Assembly (NCBI GenBank): GCA_010015655.1
Contig: ML976802.1
Span: forward strand, 1-64,000
Length of the DNA: 64,000 bases
Source: Bimuria novae-zelandiae CBS 107.79
Lineage: Eukaryota; Ascomycota; Dothideomycetes; Pleosporales; Didymosphaeriaceae
Direction of reading: 5' to 3'
The position numbers and the translations under genes are program-made. The notes beneath the pieces were generated by a model that saw nothing but the letters and a program-made list of their open reading frames with translations, had not been told where the DNA came from and searched no databases. Shown piece by piece: positions 53,668 to 64,000 of this stretch (positions are counted from its first letter, which is position 1; every line of letters starts with the position of its first letter).

Positions 53668-54867
53668 TTAAAGCCTGGTTAAGTACAACATAGTTTTGTG
53701 TCATGTATGACTCACCTTGAGTTCTTCGTAAATGAAGCTAATGTGACGACAGCTTGAACATTTATATGCGTTAGAACTCTGGCTCCACGTGAGCTTGGGG
53801 CTCGACCACTAAGCCTACATAGGATGTGAACCTCAGGTATCCTAGCCATGTTATATGGCAAATCCTGCATATTTACAACGCTAGCCTCCCTCCCTGTGTA
53901 GCGAAAGTGTCCCGAAGAAAAACGAGAGGTACTTTAAACGTACAGCGACTTCGAGCTACGCACACGTCTAATCTCGCCAATAATCTATAAGCACTAGCTT
54001 TTGTTTGCCTTCAGCCTACAGATTAGGTTACATATAAAAATTACGCAGAGTTAGCTGTCCTATACTCTGTTGCGCGCTCTACCTACCGTAATTTAACCCC
54101 GCGACTCTACTTCTACCACCACTACGTTGTCTTACTATTTTGCTAGCTAAAAAATTTAGTTTAGCCTTAAGCAAGGGTTTTAAAATAAATTACCACTAAC
54201 GGGATTAGTCAGATTCTGTGTCTAATTATATGGCATTTATACTCGTAAAGGTGGCTGGCGCACCTGTACCACAGAAACCCAAGCACAACTCCGAGATGCA
54301 TTCTAGAGAACCCTAATATTAAGTTTAAGCACCTTTTCGGCTTAACTGTAGTGAAAAATAATTATTAAGGGCGTATTCGCTGAAGCATCTCCGTCGATTA
54401 AGGAGAGTCGTCCTTTACAGTATCCCGCCCGGAATTGTGCGGATAAGCCAGACTGCTAGCGAAGTCTCTTTATGCACCAGCTAACGTCTATCCCCTCCGC
54501 GCAGAACCATCAATATTATTAACGCACCTTACAACCATTTGCCTATATGTTTACAGTATGTATCTGCGCTGTTGTTCAGTCCGACAGCTAGCCTAATCAG
54601 GCGGCTATTTTACCATAAAAAAGAGATAGCGGCATCGTCAACTCGGTGGCCTTCGTTATTATAATACAGAGCGCGACCGGCGTTCCGTTACAGTGGGGTT
54701 TCCGTTACGCAAGGATAGACGTTAGCCATTTTTCTATTTTAAAACCTACAAGTAGCTCTATACTAACGTTAGGCATAGCTTTACGAATCGCAACACTAGG
54801 ATATTAGTATTTTGTAAATGCTATAAATCATAGAGGTCGAAGAGCCAGCCCGCCAATAGATATCACT
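53668..54867. other. Intergenic between the Cys-rich gene and the outer Copia
   Basis: Near the gene the composition is normal. From about 53.9 kb it becomes patchily AT-rich with mild RIP character. No gene, RNA or element end recognised. Confidence 0.5.
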
Positions 54868-55292
54868 TGTGTGAACGTTCTTTCATGATGAGGCATAAGG
54901 TGTGGACTTCCATCACGTGACTAGACATTTGAGACTACTTCGTAGTCTCTGGTTACAGCGCATGGGTCACGGGACCCTCCGCAGAAGCAAACCGGCCAGG
55001 GATAGAGGCCATCATCGAGAGGGCTATAAGCTGGGAGAAAAGAAGTGGTGCTACGTTTGAAGGGGAAAAGACCACCCTAATACACTTCATGTCGCGGTGA
55101 GCAGAGCGCTGAGCGGACAGTACGCAGTGGAAAAGATTGCAGGATTAAACTAAGGTTATACTATCTAGGAACTACAGAAGATATAGGTGCGCAGGCACAA
55201 ACAACACTAGTCCTGGATAGGTAGAAGGTAAGTCGTAACCATGCCAAGGTAAGAGCAACTATCTTGTAAGGTAAGGGCTATAAACCGTGACA

Positions 55293-57668
55293 CACCCCCC
55301 AGCTGGCGTAGACTTAAAGGTCAGTAAGTCAACGATAGCTAATTAGTATCAGTGTATATAGAGGGCGTTAAGATTGTCCCTATTAACCTAATGCAGTCCT
55401 TTTAGGCGCTTAGTAATGTTAACAAGGCTAAGTTAGCGGACAAACTCTATAAACTTCTACTTAGGTAGAATCTTCGTAAGTCCATCGGCAGGCATATAGT
55501 TAGTAGGGACCTATTAGACGTTAATACGAAAGGCTTCAACTTCCTGTCGAATCTAAAGCTGGTGGATATTAACATGTTTAACTTTTATGTAGAGCTTATC
55601 TTGTTGCTTAGTAACAATACTAATAGTCTGCTAATTATCACACTAGATAGTAGGTATATAATTAAGCGTAAGATTAATGCTAGTAAAGAAACGCATCTAC
55701 TCCTCTATTTATAAGGTAGTAAGTAAAAGCGAGAGTAGTTTAGACTTTATAATTAATTTTATAACTATGCGCTGCACTGTTAACTTCTAGTTAATTATTA
55801 GCCTACTAAACTTAAATACGTAACCTTAAGAGCTCTAACAAGTCTTAGGTTTATTAGCGTATAAGGCGTTAAATAATCTAAAGAAGAGAGGATCGCGGTA
55901 TATTAGATTATTAGAGAGATACTTAGCCACGTCTTGCGTGCTGGCAAAGGCTTTAAGAGCAAGAGCCTTTATGCTAAGCAGGTAGCGCTAGGTCTAGCGT
56001 ATCTTCGAGACGTGAGACTATCCTGGGTTAGTAAGATAGCAAGCAAACACAACGTGCGTTTAAGCGACGTTAGGTCTACCCTAGACAGCGATGTATACAA
56101 GTAAGCTAACCAGTTATTAATAGAGCTTCGTTCAAGCAATATTAGGCTCCTTAGTAGACTATAGTAGCTAGTTCTCTATAAGTAAGATATCTAGAGTCTT
56201 GCCTACAGCCTTAATACTAAATCGAGCGCACACCTTATTGATAAAGGCGTCTTAGACTAGCCAGGTCTTGTGCAACGCTCGATCGCGGACGATATAGATT
56301 CCGAGAAACCAGGTAAGGTCTCCTATAGATTTGATGTTGTATAGGTCCACTAGATTCTTCTTAAAGGGCCTGTGGAGATAGGCGTTTGATTAATAAAACG
56401 CTATAATAATGTCGTTAACGTAGATAAATAGGATAAGCTAGCGGCTCGTGTATAAGCAAGGAAAGCCTTTAACTGGCTTTAGACCTAGCTTAATAAGCTG
56501 TCGGCGTAGCTTATTATACTATAGTAGTAATGACTCCTTTAGGCCGTACAGGGCGCGGAGCACCAGCATAATCTCGCCTTTAGTGTGGCGGAATAGCTTA
56601 GGTGTTTTAGCGTATAGCTTTCGATTAATCTTAGCGTTTAGGAAGGCAGTAGGAACATCGTACTACTTTAGCTCTAGATTAAAGTAATTAGCAATTATAA
56701 TAAAAGCGTAAAAGTTACGGATTGCAAGTGTAGTAGCGTACGTGTTATTAAGTAGAGCTTAAAGATCTCCTTAAATAACAAGTTAAGCCTTAAACCGTGA
56801 GAGGTATCTATCTCCGTCGATCTTGTACGTGAATACCCACATTAATGGTAGCACCTTAGCGTCTGTAGTGGCCTTTATTTTTATAGTCTTCTTAAAGACT
56901 CCTTTAGCGCGTAGAGCCTACTATTCAACCTTTATAGCGCGTTAGAATTAATTGCTAAACATGTGTGTATTAAGCTGCTTTACTGCCTTAGGTAAAGGTA
57001 GTAGCTAAGACTAATAAATTCTTAGTATCTTATCTATAGTAGGTATAGTGCGAATCTTGGTCGAGAATGCACGGAGATAGTTAATAAGAGGTATAGCTCC
57101 TAGCGCTATAGTGTATGTATAAATTATAAAGTTATTAAGATCTTTCTGCTTTCGATTGCGTTTGCCAGTGAGGATAAGACTTATATTATTTAGATCTAGA
57201 TTAATATCTTATGGAGCTCTCTCGCCGCGTTAGCGATAGCCCTTAGGTACTTTATTACTCTTAGGAGTCTAATTGCTTGTGGTAGTAGACATTATAGGTC
57301 TAGGGGTAGGCAGCTATTGCTGTGTTAATTTAAATGCGTTATTAGTCTATTCACCCCCCACCTGGGAGCCTGCAGCTCCTGAAGCTAAGGTTATAGGTAT
57401 TTCTGCTAGGCGGCGACGTTGACGAGCAGTTAATAAATCTTTAATATTAACATTATGTTGATGTTCCTCTAGGTATTCGAGTAGTTCGATTATTTCCTCA
57501 AGCACTGATTCTAACGGATACCTATCTATCCTATTAAAGAAGAGTGTAGGCTCAAATACAACATCGCGTGTAACAATAATAGTATCCTTTATAGGCAGCT
57601 ATATGCGGAAGATATTAGTGCCTTAGTAGCTAATAAGGTGGCTAATAAGAGTGCGCGATTTAAGCTTA
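55293..57668 (-). pseudogene. Outer Copia pol, downstream part (integrase tail, RT, RNase H)
   Basis: Minus strand from the insertion point: KLKSRTLISHL, then IVTRDVVFEPTLFF (57.5 kb) and an Arg-rich linker. RT follows with LFIYVNDIII near 56.4 kb (YVDD expected), and RNase H remnants lie towards 55.7 kb. Many TAA/TAG codons interrupt the frame. Confidence 0.75.
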
Positions 57669-57673
57669 TTAGC

Positions 57674-57790
57674 TATGAGGAAGAGAAGAGCTGCGTTCAT
57701 TCCTCTATAGTAGAAGTATCCTACATATATATACACTCTGGATCCACCCAAGAGTCTTGGCATAGAACCTAATGGAATCGTACCGTAACA
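57674..57790 (-). repeat. 3' LTR of the inner Copia
   Basis: 117 bp, nearly identical to 62955-63071. It includes an almost unmutated 100-bp stretch (gtagaagtatcctacatat and following). Confidence 0.93.
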
Positions 57791-58199
57791 CACCCCCCTA
57801 GCTATAGTGGACAACAAAGCTGACTTCTTTGAGATATTAATCTGAGTCTCCCTATATAGTCGCACCCCCCAATCTTCTTTTTAATACCAGGTAGAAAAGT
57901 CATCAGGCTCTAGTATATCGTCGCTAGTAGATGGTCCCTTTAGCTGCTCTGTGATATCTGTAAGGCCTAGCTATTTAACAAAGTTATTGTGTTTCTGTCG
58001 AACTAGTGTCTTTGTAAGACCGTCCGCAGGCATCTGATTTGTAGGCTTCTATTTAATCTATAGCTTCCTAGCATCTACTTCCTATCGTAGCCACATCTGA
58101 TGTGTGTCAACATGTCTTAGCTTTGTATAAAGCCTATCCTTAGTCTTGTTAACAATCCCTATAGTCTGCTAATTATCACAGTATAAGGTAGGTAAGATC

Positions 58200-61040
58200 T
58201 CTAGCTAAAAGCGTACGTAGTTAAATATTTTGTTCTACTATTCTATCTCGCTGCTAGCAGTGGACAGAGCGAGCAACTTAGCCTTAGTAGTTAATTTCGT
58301 AACTAAGCGCTGTAAGGTTAATTTCCAGTTAATTAGTAGTCTATATAGCTTAAACAAGTAGCCTTATAAGCTTCGACGCGTATCAGGATCGTTAGTATAT
58401 GCTGCGTCAGAGGCTCCATAGAACAGTGGTTCTGTTCCCGCTCTAGGATCGTCCTTAGGCGTCTCACAGAGATATGTCGTGTTCTCTGTACCTAGCCGTA
58501 AGGCTCCGATAGCTAGATGCTTTGTGCTAACTAGATATCGCCATACATGCTTGGCAGCGTTCAAATGCTTCTGCCCTGGATTCTGTAGGTAACGTGCCAG
58601 TACTAAGTGTGCGCAAGCGACATCAGGCCGTGTAAACGTTAAGATATAGGCTAGTAAGCCTACTAGTTACTAATAAGTGTAGGTACGTTAAGAATTTGGT
58701 TCCTTAGTGCTTGGAGCTAGATAATTCTCCACTAGCGGCACGGCTGGGTAGGCCTTGTAAGTCTATACAAGGTCAAACTTTATTGCAATCTTGTTAATAA
58801 AGGAATCCTAAATTAGCTAGATTTTCCCTTTTAGCTAATCCCTTATAATCCGTATACCTAGGAACTACCTTAGTTCTCTTAAACATTATACCTCGTACGT
58901 AGCTCGCAGCCTTCGTTCAAACTAACTATAATACTCCAGGTTGTCTAGGTGTACTAGAACCACAATATTATCAACATAGAAGAAGATAATTAGGCTCTCG
59001 CTAGTAAATAAGTAGGGTACTTCCTTAACTAGCTTTAGTCCTAGCTTAACTAGAGTACTTTTTAAGTATTTATACTAGAGAAGTAGAGCATCGCATAAGC
59101 CGTAGAGTACGCGCTTAAGCTCTAGTAGCTTATTAAGTTAATTTATAAATCCGTCAGGCGTGCGTATATAGATCAGACGATTAAGGTAAGCATTCAGGAA
59201 GGCATTTAGAATATTATACTGATAGGCAAGTAGCCTAAAGGCAGCTAATAGAGTAATTAGGAAGCGGAAAACGCGTGCTACCAGCGTTGCTGCGTAGGTG
59301 TCTCCCCAGTCTTCCTGTAGGTCCCCTCTGACTACTAGTCGCGCCTTAAACTTGTAAAAGTAGCTATCCTAATTAAACTTGTACGTAAATACCTATATAA
59401 GTAGTAGTACTTCGCCTTGCACAGTCGCCTAAGTAGCTATAGTTCTGCTAAAACACCCCTTGCTTTTGTAACTATTAAGCTTAGCACTTGTAGCTGCACG
59501 AAACTCTGCGCCGAATAGGTGCTTCTCTAGATCCTTCCATCGCTTCGGTAGAGGCGGTAGCTGATCGCGATGTAGCCTAGTTCTAGGAAGCTTACTAAGT
59601 AACTTCTCTGGCGCGGATGGGTTAACAGCCGCAGCAAATATAGCGAAGTAGTCTCTAGGTGTCTTGCTATTTCTGCGCCTTCTGCTAGATATAATATAGC
59701 TAGCGTTAATATTGCTGCTGATCTTGTCTCGTTTGCGCGCGTTGTTTAAATGTCGATCTAGTACTTTATCTCCTTCTACTAGTGGTTGCTAGCCGCGAGG
59801 AAGCTTAACTTTGTTATCTACTATTTAAATAGACTACTAATTTCTAGATATAGTACTAGGCTCTAGCGTTTCTTTTAGTGTTAAAAGTCCGCGCTGCTTA
59901 CTTAACTTAGCTTTTACTACCTTTATTATCTACTACTAGCGCATTAGTTTACCTAGAAGCTACGCTTCAGCACTATCCTTGTCTTCTAAAGTGTTTATTC
60001 GTGTATTATTCTAAGTCGTGTTAAGCGGCTAATCAATTTCTAGATCCTCTAGCTTATCTAACTCCTTAATATCTAGTACTATTACTGCTCTGCGTAGCGT
60101 CTCCTTCTCCGCATATACCTCGTCGGTAGTGTATAGCTTTGAGGGCATAAGGACCACATCTCTAGTCCTGATAACTTTGCCTAGTGTTGGCATCCAAATG
60201 CGATAAATGTTTGTCGAATCGTATCTAACTAGGTGTCTTATTAAAGCACGAGATTCTAGCTTCTCTTTACACTTTACTTACTAATTAAGGACGTACGCTC
60301 GTGCTCCTATAATACTAAGATAAGCTACTAATAGCTTTACACCTCTAATAATCTAATAAGGTGTTTTCTAGTTAAGCGATTTAGTAGGTGTGCGATTAAG
60401 CAGATAGATAGCCACTATAACGTATTTATTTAATAGCTCCTTTAGTAAATCTGCTTTAAGCCTAATAGCTCTTGCACGGATAATAATTAAATAGCTAGCT
60501 TTCTTTATTAAACTATTCTGCTCTTTTGTATACTCTACACGCGGTTTAACGACGATCCCTAGATCCTTAAAGACACTAAGTAGCTTAGAATAGCCTTGTT
60601 TACTATTAAGTCTTATAATAGCTACATGCGCGCGGAATTAACGTTATAGCTTAGCTAGTAATCTTTAAGCTACTTATTAAAGCGTTATTAAGTTTTTATT
60701 AGGTAGGTAATAAGCTTCGTGCCACTTGCTGTACTAGTCCACGGCGTGGAATAGCTATAGATCTCTATTATAGCAACGCTCGGTGCGCTCCTTTAGCTGT
60801 ATAAGGTCTATTCCTAGTTAATAAAATGGACGTTCTGCTGGCTCTCGTGGAGCTCTCCTGCTTATTAACTTATGTAGCTTCGTCTCTGTATAGACCTCAC
60901 AGTCTGTCCACAACGGCGCATGCTCTGGCTGCTCGCTGAGCTGTATTCCATTGACGTTCTCTGATAAATAAGCGATCGCCTTCTGGCTCGCATGGCCAAA
61001 CACTCTATGAGCTTCCATCGCACTCACGCTCATTGGCTTC
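58200..61040 (-). pseudogene. Inner Copia pol relic
   Basis: Minus strand. 61,033-60,818 holds the gag-pre-integrase zinc region (AHRVFGHASQKAIAYL ... WTDCEVYTETK), with the last Cys reading Tyr, and the start of the integrase core. RT lies near 59.0 kb with FFYVDNIVV (58967-58978; YVDD expected). RNase H lies at 58,564-58,364 (NAAKHVWRYLVSTKHLAIG, FYGASDAAYTNDPDTRRS), still open for 66 codons, and continues with TTKAKLLALS. All lesions I traced are stops or missense transitions. Confidence 0.8.
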
Positions 61041-62954
61041 CTGCTAGAGTAGGATGGCCTAGGTCGGTACTAAGTTGCATAGAGTTCTAATGGCGGTTAG
61101 TCGTTGCAATCCAAGTCTATTAACTAGTAATTACTATTATATTTAAGCTAGTATATTACATTTAATAGCTTTTTTTAGTATAAGCAGTTTTAGCTAGAGT
61201 TAAATTTAATGCCTAGGCTTCTGTATTAAGATAGGCTAATAATACTCGTAAAGAACTTAGGTATGTATGCGACGTACGTTAGTTAAATTATCTTAACTCT
61301 AAAAGGTGTATTAATCTTAAGTAGGACCTCTCCCTATTCTTAAATAGGTATTAATTAGCCACTAGCGTACGCGCTTTCTTCTAGCTTAGCATTAGAGATC
61401 TTCTTCTAGCTATATGCCTTAGTATTAGTAACATGCGTATTCGAGCCAGGATTAAGAATCCATCTATTTAGTAGTGGAGGCCGAAGCATTGGCTTGTTAG
61501 TAGCAGCGACCTAAAGTGTACTACACTAAGGCATTATAGCTAGCTACTAGCTATTATCGAAAGTAGTAACTTCTCCTAACTTAGTAGGCGTCCTAGTATT
61601 GCTTTTAGCTAGCCTGTTCTCTATTTTTTTAAAGAACCTTTGCTATAGGTGACTAATTAGCTTAAAGCTTCTAGAACTTCTTTTCAACGTCTTTGTTTAG
61701 CCGCTAATTAGCAGGTCGTAAAGCCATATTAACGTAGTAGTAACTGTCGAATTTATACTTCTTGCTATATAGGCAGGTTAGTGTCTTCTTCTAACGCTTA
61801 TTCTTCTAATCCTTTAACTAATTAGCTAGCTGATCGGCTAGTAGAGTAACACCTAAAGTAGTGAATGTACCTAGTCCTAATGCAATTGGTCGAGTCCGTT
61901 AATAGTACGAAGTAAAATCGGCCACTAGATTAAAGATACTAATAAAGTCTTTGCTGGTCCGTTCTGCTATAATAAGCGCTAATAGCTAACTTAATGCCTA
62001 GCTATTATCTAGACCTCTAATTAATAGGATAAAGTCTTCTTGCGCTTAATTACTATAGACCTCTAGCATGCCTGCTTAGGTCATAAGACGCGTTATCTCT
62101 ATCTAGTCCTAAAACTAGGTGTCGAGGTTTACCTTTTGTAATTAATTCTTAAGTACCTAATAACGTGCTTAGAGTTAAGTATTACGCTTACCCTAGCTAG
62201 GATAGAGGTGCTTTATTAGAGTTCTTAGTCGCTTATGTGTGCTCGAGCAATTGGCGATTAGATAAATATGCCGCGATGCGATTGTTCTATTAATCTACTC
62301 TGTAAAGTTTCTAAGAGCCTTCTCTTTCTGCCGCCATTCGGCTAGTGCACTTTGATAGTCCTTTTGCCAAAGCTCGTATCTTCTTAGCTCCTGATCTGTG
62401 AGGTCTAGGATGGTGACTTCTTTGGCATCTTGATCGCCTGCTGCGCTACCCCCTGTGCCCCTTACGCTCCCTGCTTCGCCACTTACGTCACCACCTCTTG
62501 CAGTTCTTGGCTTATAAAATTCCTTTAGCTTAAGCCTTTTAGGCTTCTCTGTCTCTAACTTAGAGACTTCTTCGTGGCTTAGCGATGGATCGACGTATTC
62601 CTAGATATAGTTCCTGACTACGTAGTCCTTTCTAAGGAATATCCATTTTAACTAATCCTTTAGTTTATTAAGTATAATAGTCTCTTTTATAATTAGCAGG
62701 TCTAATTTAGTCGCTATCCTTGTAAGATATGGCGTCCGTATTCTATGCAGCGTCTATATTCTATATAACGTTAATTCTCTAATAACAAGGTCCTAACTAG
62801 CGCTAATCCTAGACGATTTACGTCTCTTAACTAATTGTCTAGTAACAACGAGGTCCTAACTTAATAACGTAATAACTAACTAGGTCTGCAAAGATAGACC
62901 TTAGTATAATACCCTGTAAACGTAGCGATTGTTAAAGGCTTCCAGGCTTATAAC

Positions 62955-63071
62955 TGTAAGGAAGGGAAGAGCTGCGTTTATTCCTCTATAGTAGAAGTAT
63001 CCTACATATATATACACTCTGGATCCACCCAAGAGTCTTGGCATAGAACCTGATGGAATCGTACCGTAACA
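62955..63071 (-). repeat. 5' LTR of the inner Copia
   Basis: 117 bp, starts tgtaagg and ends accgtaaca. Adjacent primer-site-like sequence on the left, ttagc target duplication on the right. Confidence 0.93.
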
Positions 63072-63076
63072 TTAGC

Positions 63077-63990
63077 AGCTTTTAGATCGTGATTATAAAC
63101 GTAGGCGCGACAGCCAATAGGCCTTATATAAGCGACGAGTGGCTTTCGTCCCCATACGACCTCGTACGGCGTCTTCCAGCCTAGTGCTTCTGTGGGCGTG
63201 CGGTTGAGGATGTACGCGGCAGTGCGATACATCTTATGTGACAGGTTTTTTGGCAGTTTGGCGTGTATGCGCATAGCGCGAGCTCGCTGTATAAGTACTC
63301 CGCCAGCACGTTCGATGAGTCTATTTAGTTCCTTTGTTCCAGCAGGTGCTGGCTTATACAGCATATCTAGCTCTTTTATTATGTCGATAAGGTTATTTCT
63401 AAATCCTCTCTTATTATTACACTAAATAGCAACTACGTTAGCGTTATATATACGCTGGATCCTGCGGATTAAGGATATAAACTAACGTATAAGGGTTATC
63501 TTGTCTTTTCGCTTAACTATGGCGATTTTATGCTACTTTAAGTACTTATCTATAGAGTGCAGGGCGTACTTGCTGCCGTTAATATACTCCTCTCCTATAG
63601 GGATAATGTAGATAAGGTCTATCGCGATTTAATAGAACGGTTTTTATGCGCGGCTCTCGACCGGGCGCCTTAAGATAATATAAGTTATTTAAGTCTTAAT
63701 ACATATCTTATATTAATAGTCCATGTGTTCTCTAGTTAATTAAACACCTTTAACGTTTAATTTAAGATAGTTAACTACTTTCTAGCCTAAATAGGCCTAG
63801 ATATAATAAGCAGCACGCTAATTAATAATATTAGTAGGCTTTAGCGCGTACGACAGGCGGTATAATGCCCTAAACGTACTTAATAGTAAGCGTAGAAGCG
63901 ATAGTGGCGGTCGATGTAATAGTTTAGTATCTATTAGCTAGTGGCCTCTATTATACTCGAGTTAGGCGATAACGTTTGATAGTTGGCGCA
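63077..63990 (-). pseudogene. Outer Copia integrase, upstream part
   Basis: The minus strand is open for about 100 codons from 63,364 (MLYKPAPAGTKELNRLIERAGG), through KLPKNLSHKMYRTAAYILNR and GWKTPYEVVWGRKP to CRAYVYNHDLKAA, the integrase core C-terminal part and its typical zinc-less tail. Further right, with stops, are LIRRIQRIYN and CNNKRGFRNN, the region before the third catalytic residue. Asp-to-Asn changes (CNNKR) suggest an inactive core. Confidence 0.8.
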
Positions 63991-64000
63991 TGTATAGGAC

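Larger units (their letters stand above)
57674..63071 (-). mobile_element. Inner Copia LTR retrotransposon, RIP-degraded
   Basis: 117-bp LTRs (57674-57790 and 62955-63071) with target duplication ttagc (57669-57673 and 63072-63076). The C-rich tract (cacccccctagc, 57791 on) shows minus-strand orientation. The sequence ending at 62954 (ggcttccaggcttataac) resembles the initiator tRNA-Met anticodon arm, the half-tRNA primer site known from Copia. The pol order on the minus strand is gag-pre-integrase near 61.0 kb, integrase, RT near 59.0 kb and RNase H near 58.4 kb. It sits inside the integrase gene of the outer Copia. Confidence 0.92.
54868..64000 (-). mobile_element. Outer Copia element, split by an inner Copia and running off the window
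   Basis: A C-rich tract (cacaccccccagctgg, from 55293) follows a sequence ending ccgtgaca at 55292, so the left LTR ends there. Its start is uncertain (tgtgtgaacg at about 54,868 is a candidate), and the other LTR lies beyond 64,000. The minus strand reads RNase H and RT on the left (box YVND at 56411-56422). Integrase resumes at 63,072 to past the window end. Removing the inner element and one copy of ttagc restores an uninterrupted integrase reading, KAANKLKSRTLISH, across the join. Confidence 0.8.

Noticed and set aside
1..64000. tRNA or rRNA genes
   Set aside because: No complete cloverleaf or rRNA motif seen; the only tRNA-like pieces are the retrotransposon primer-site candidates.

Overview
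This window looks like nuclear DNA of a filamentous ascomycete (Pezizomycotina, possibly a dothideomycete; the class is a guess). The genes have short introns (about 42-96 bp, GTRNGT donors, CTAAC/CTGAC-type branch sites). They encode typical ascomycete proteins: Elongator Elp4, Trm12/TYW2, Rpb8, a DUF4743-Nudix protein, a Zn2Cys6 regulator, MFS carriers and F-box proteins. The window has two compartments. A GC-balanced gene island (about 10.45-37.15 kb) is flanked by AT-rich blocks built almost wholly of nested transposons. In those blocks CpA/TpG is scarce, TpA is abundant, and former reading frames are full of TAA/TAG. That is the signature of repeat-induced point mutation (RIP).

Left block (1-10,444): a complete but dead Gypsy chromovirus (158-6,799, 269-bp LTRs, target duplication ataat, minus strand), an unassigned AT-rich stretch, a Copia LTR with its 3' end (7,670 to about 8,125), a Tad-like LINE RT remnant (plus strand) and the 3' end of a Fot1/pogo element ending at 10,444.

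Gene island: F-box protein; small secreted protein; secreted EF-hand protein; small membrane protein; Elp4; Trm12; Nudix; Rpb8; a second F-box protein (four exons); a broken ankyrin-CorA-like gene; an unidentified relic; an FHS-type MFS transporter; and a divergent Zn2Cys6 regulator / monocarboxylate-type MFS pair. In that pair each reading frame carries exactly one premature stop. Last comes a partly modelled hypothetical gene behind a 13-bp minisatellite.

Right block (37.9-64 kb): a Tc1/mariner-like element M1 (37,921-41,279); a Fot1/pogo element P1 (41,292-47,934) with a second Tc1/mariner-like element M2 (42,888-46,494) inside it; a complete dead Copia (48,065-53,194, target duplication ataac); a small non-RIPped Cys-rich gene (53,266-53,667); and an outer Copia (from about 54,868 past the window end) whose integrase is split by an inner Copia (57,674-63,071, target duplication ttagc).

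The most interesting signal is in M1 and M2. These are two distinct mariner-like families with the same two-gene layout: a DDE transposase and a second protein facing each other inside long terminal inverted repeats. Both second proteins carry the same Cys pattern, C-x(3-4)... C-x-N ... C-W-V, followed by H-(Y/F)-x-(I/V) and W-A-x-x-I. This suggests a conserved accessory protein of fungal mariner-type transposons. A second striking point is that all five reverse transcriptases in the window have lost the YxDD-type catalytic motif by Asp-to-Asn change.
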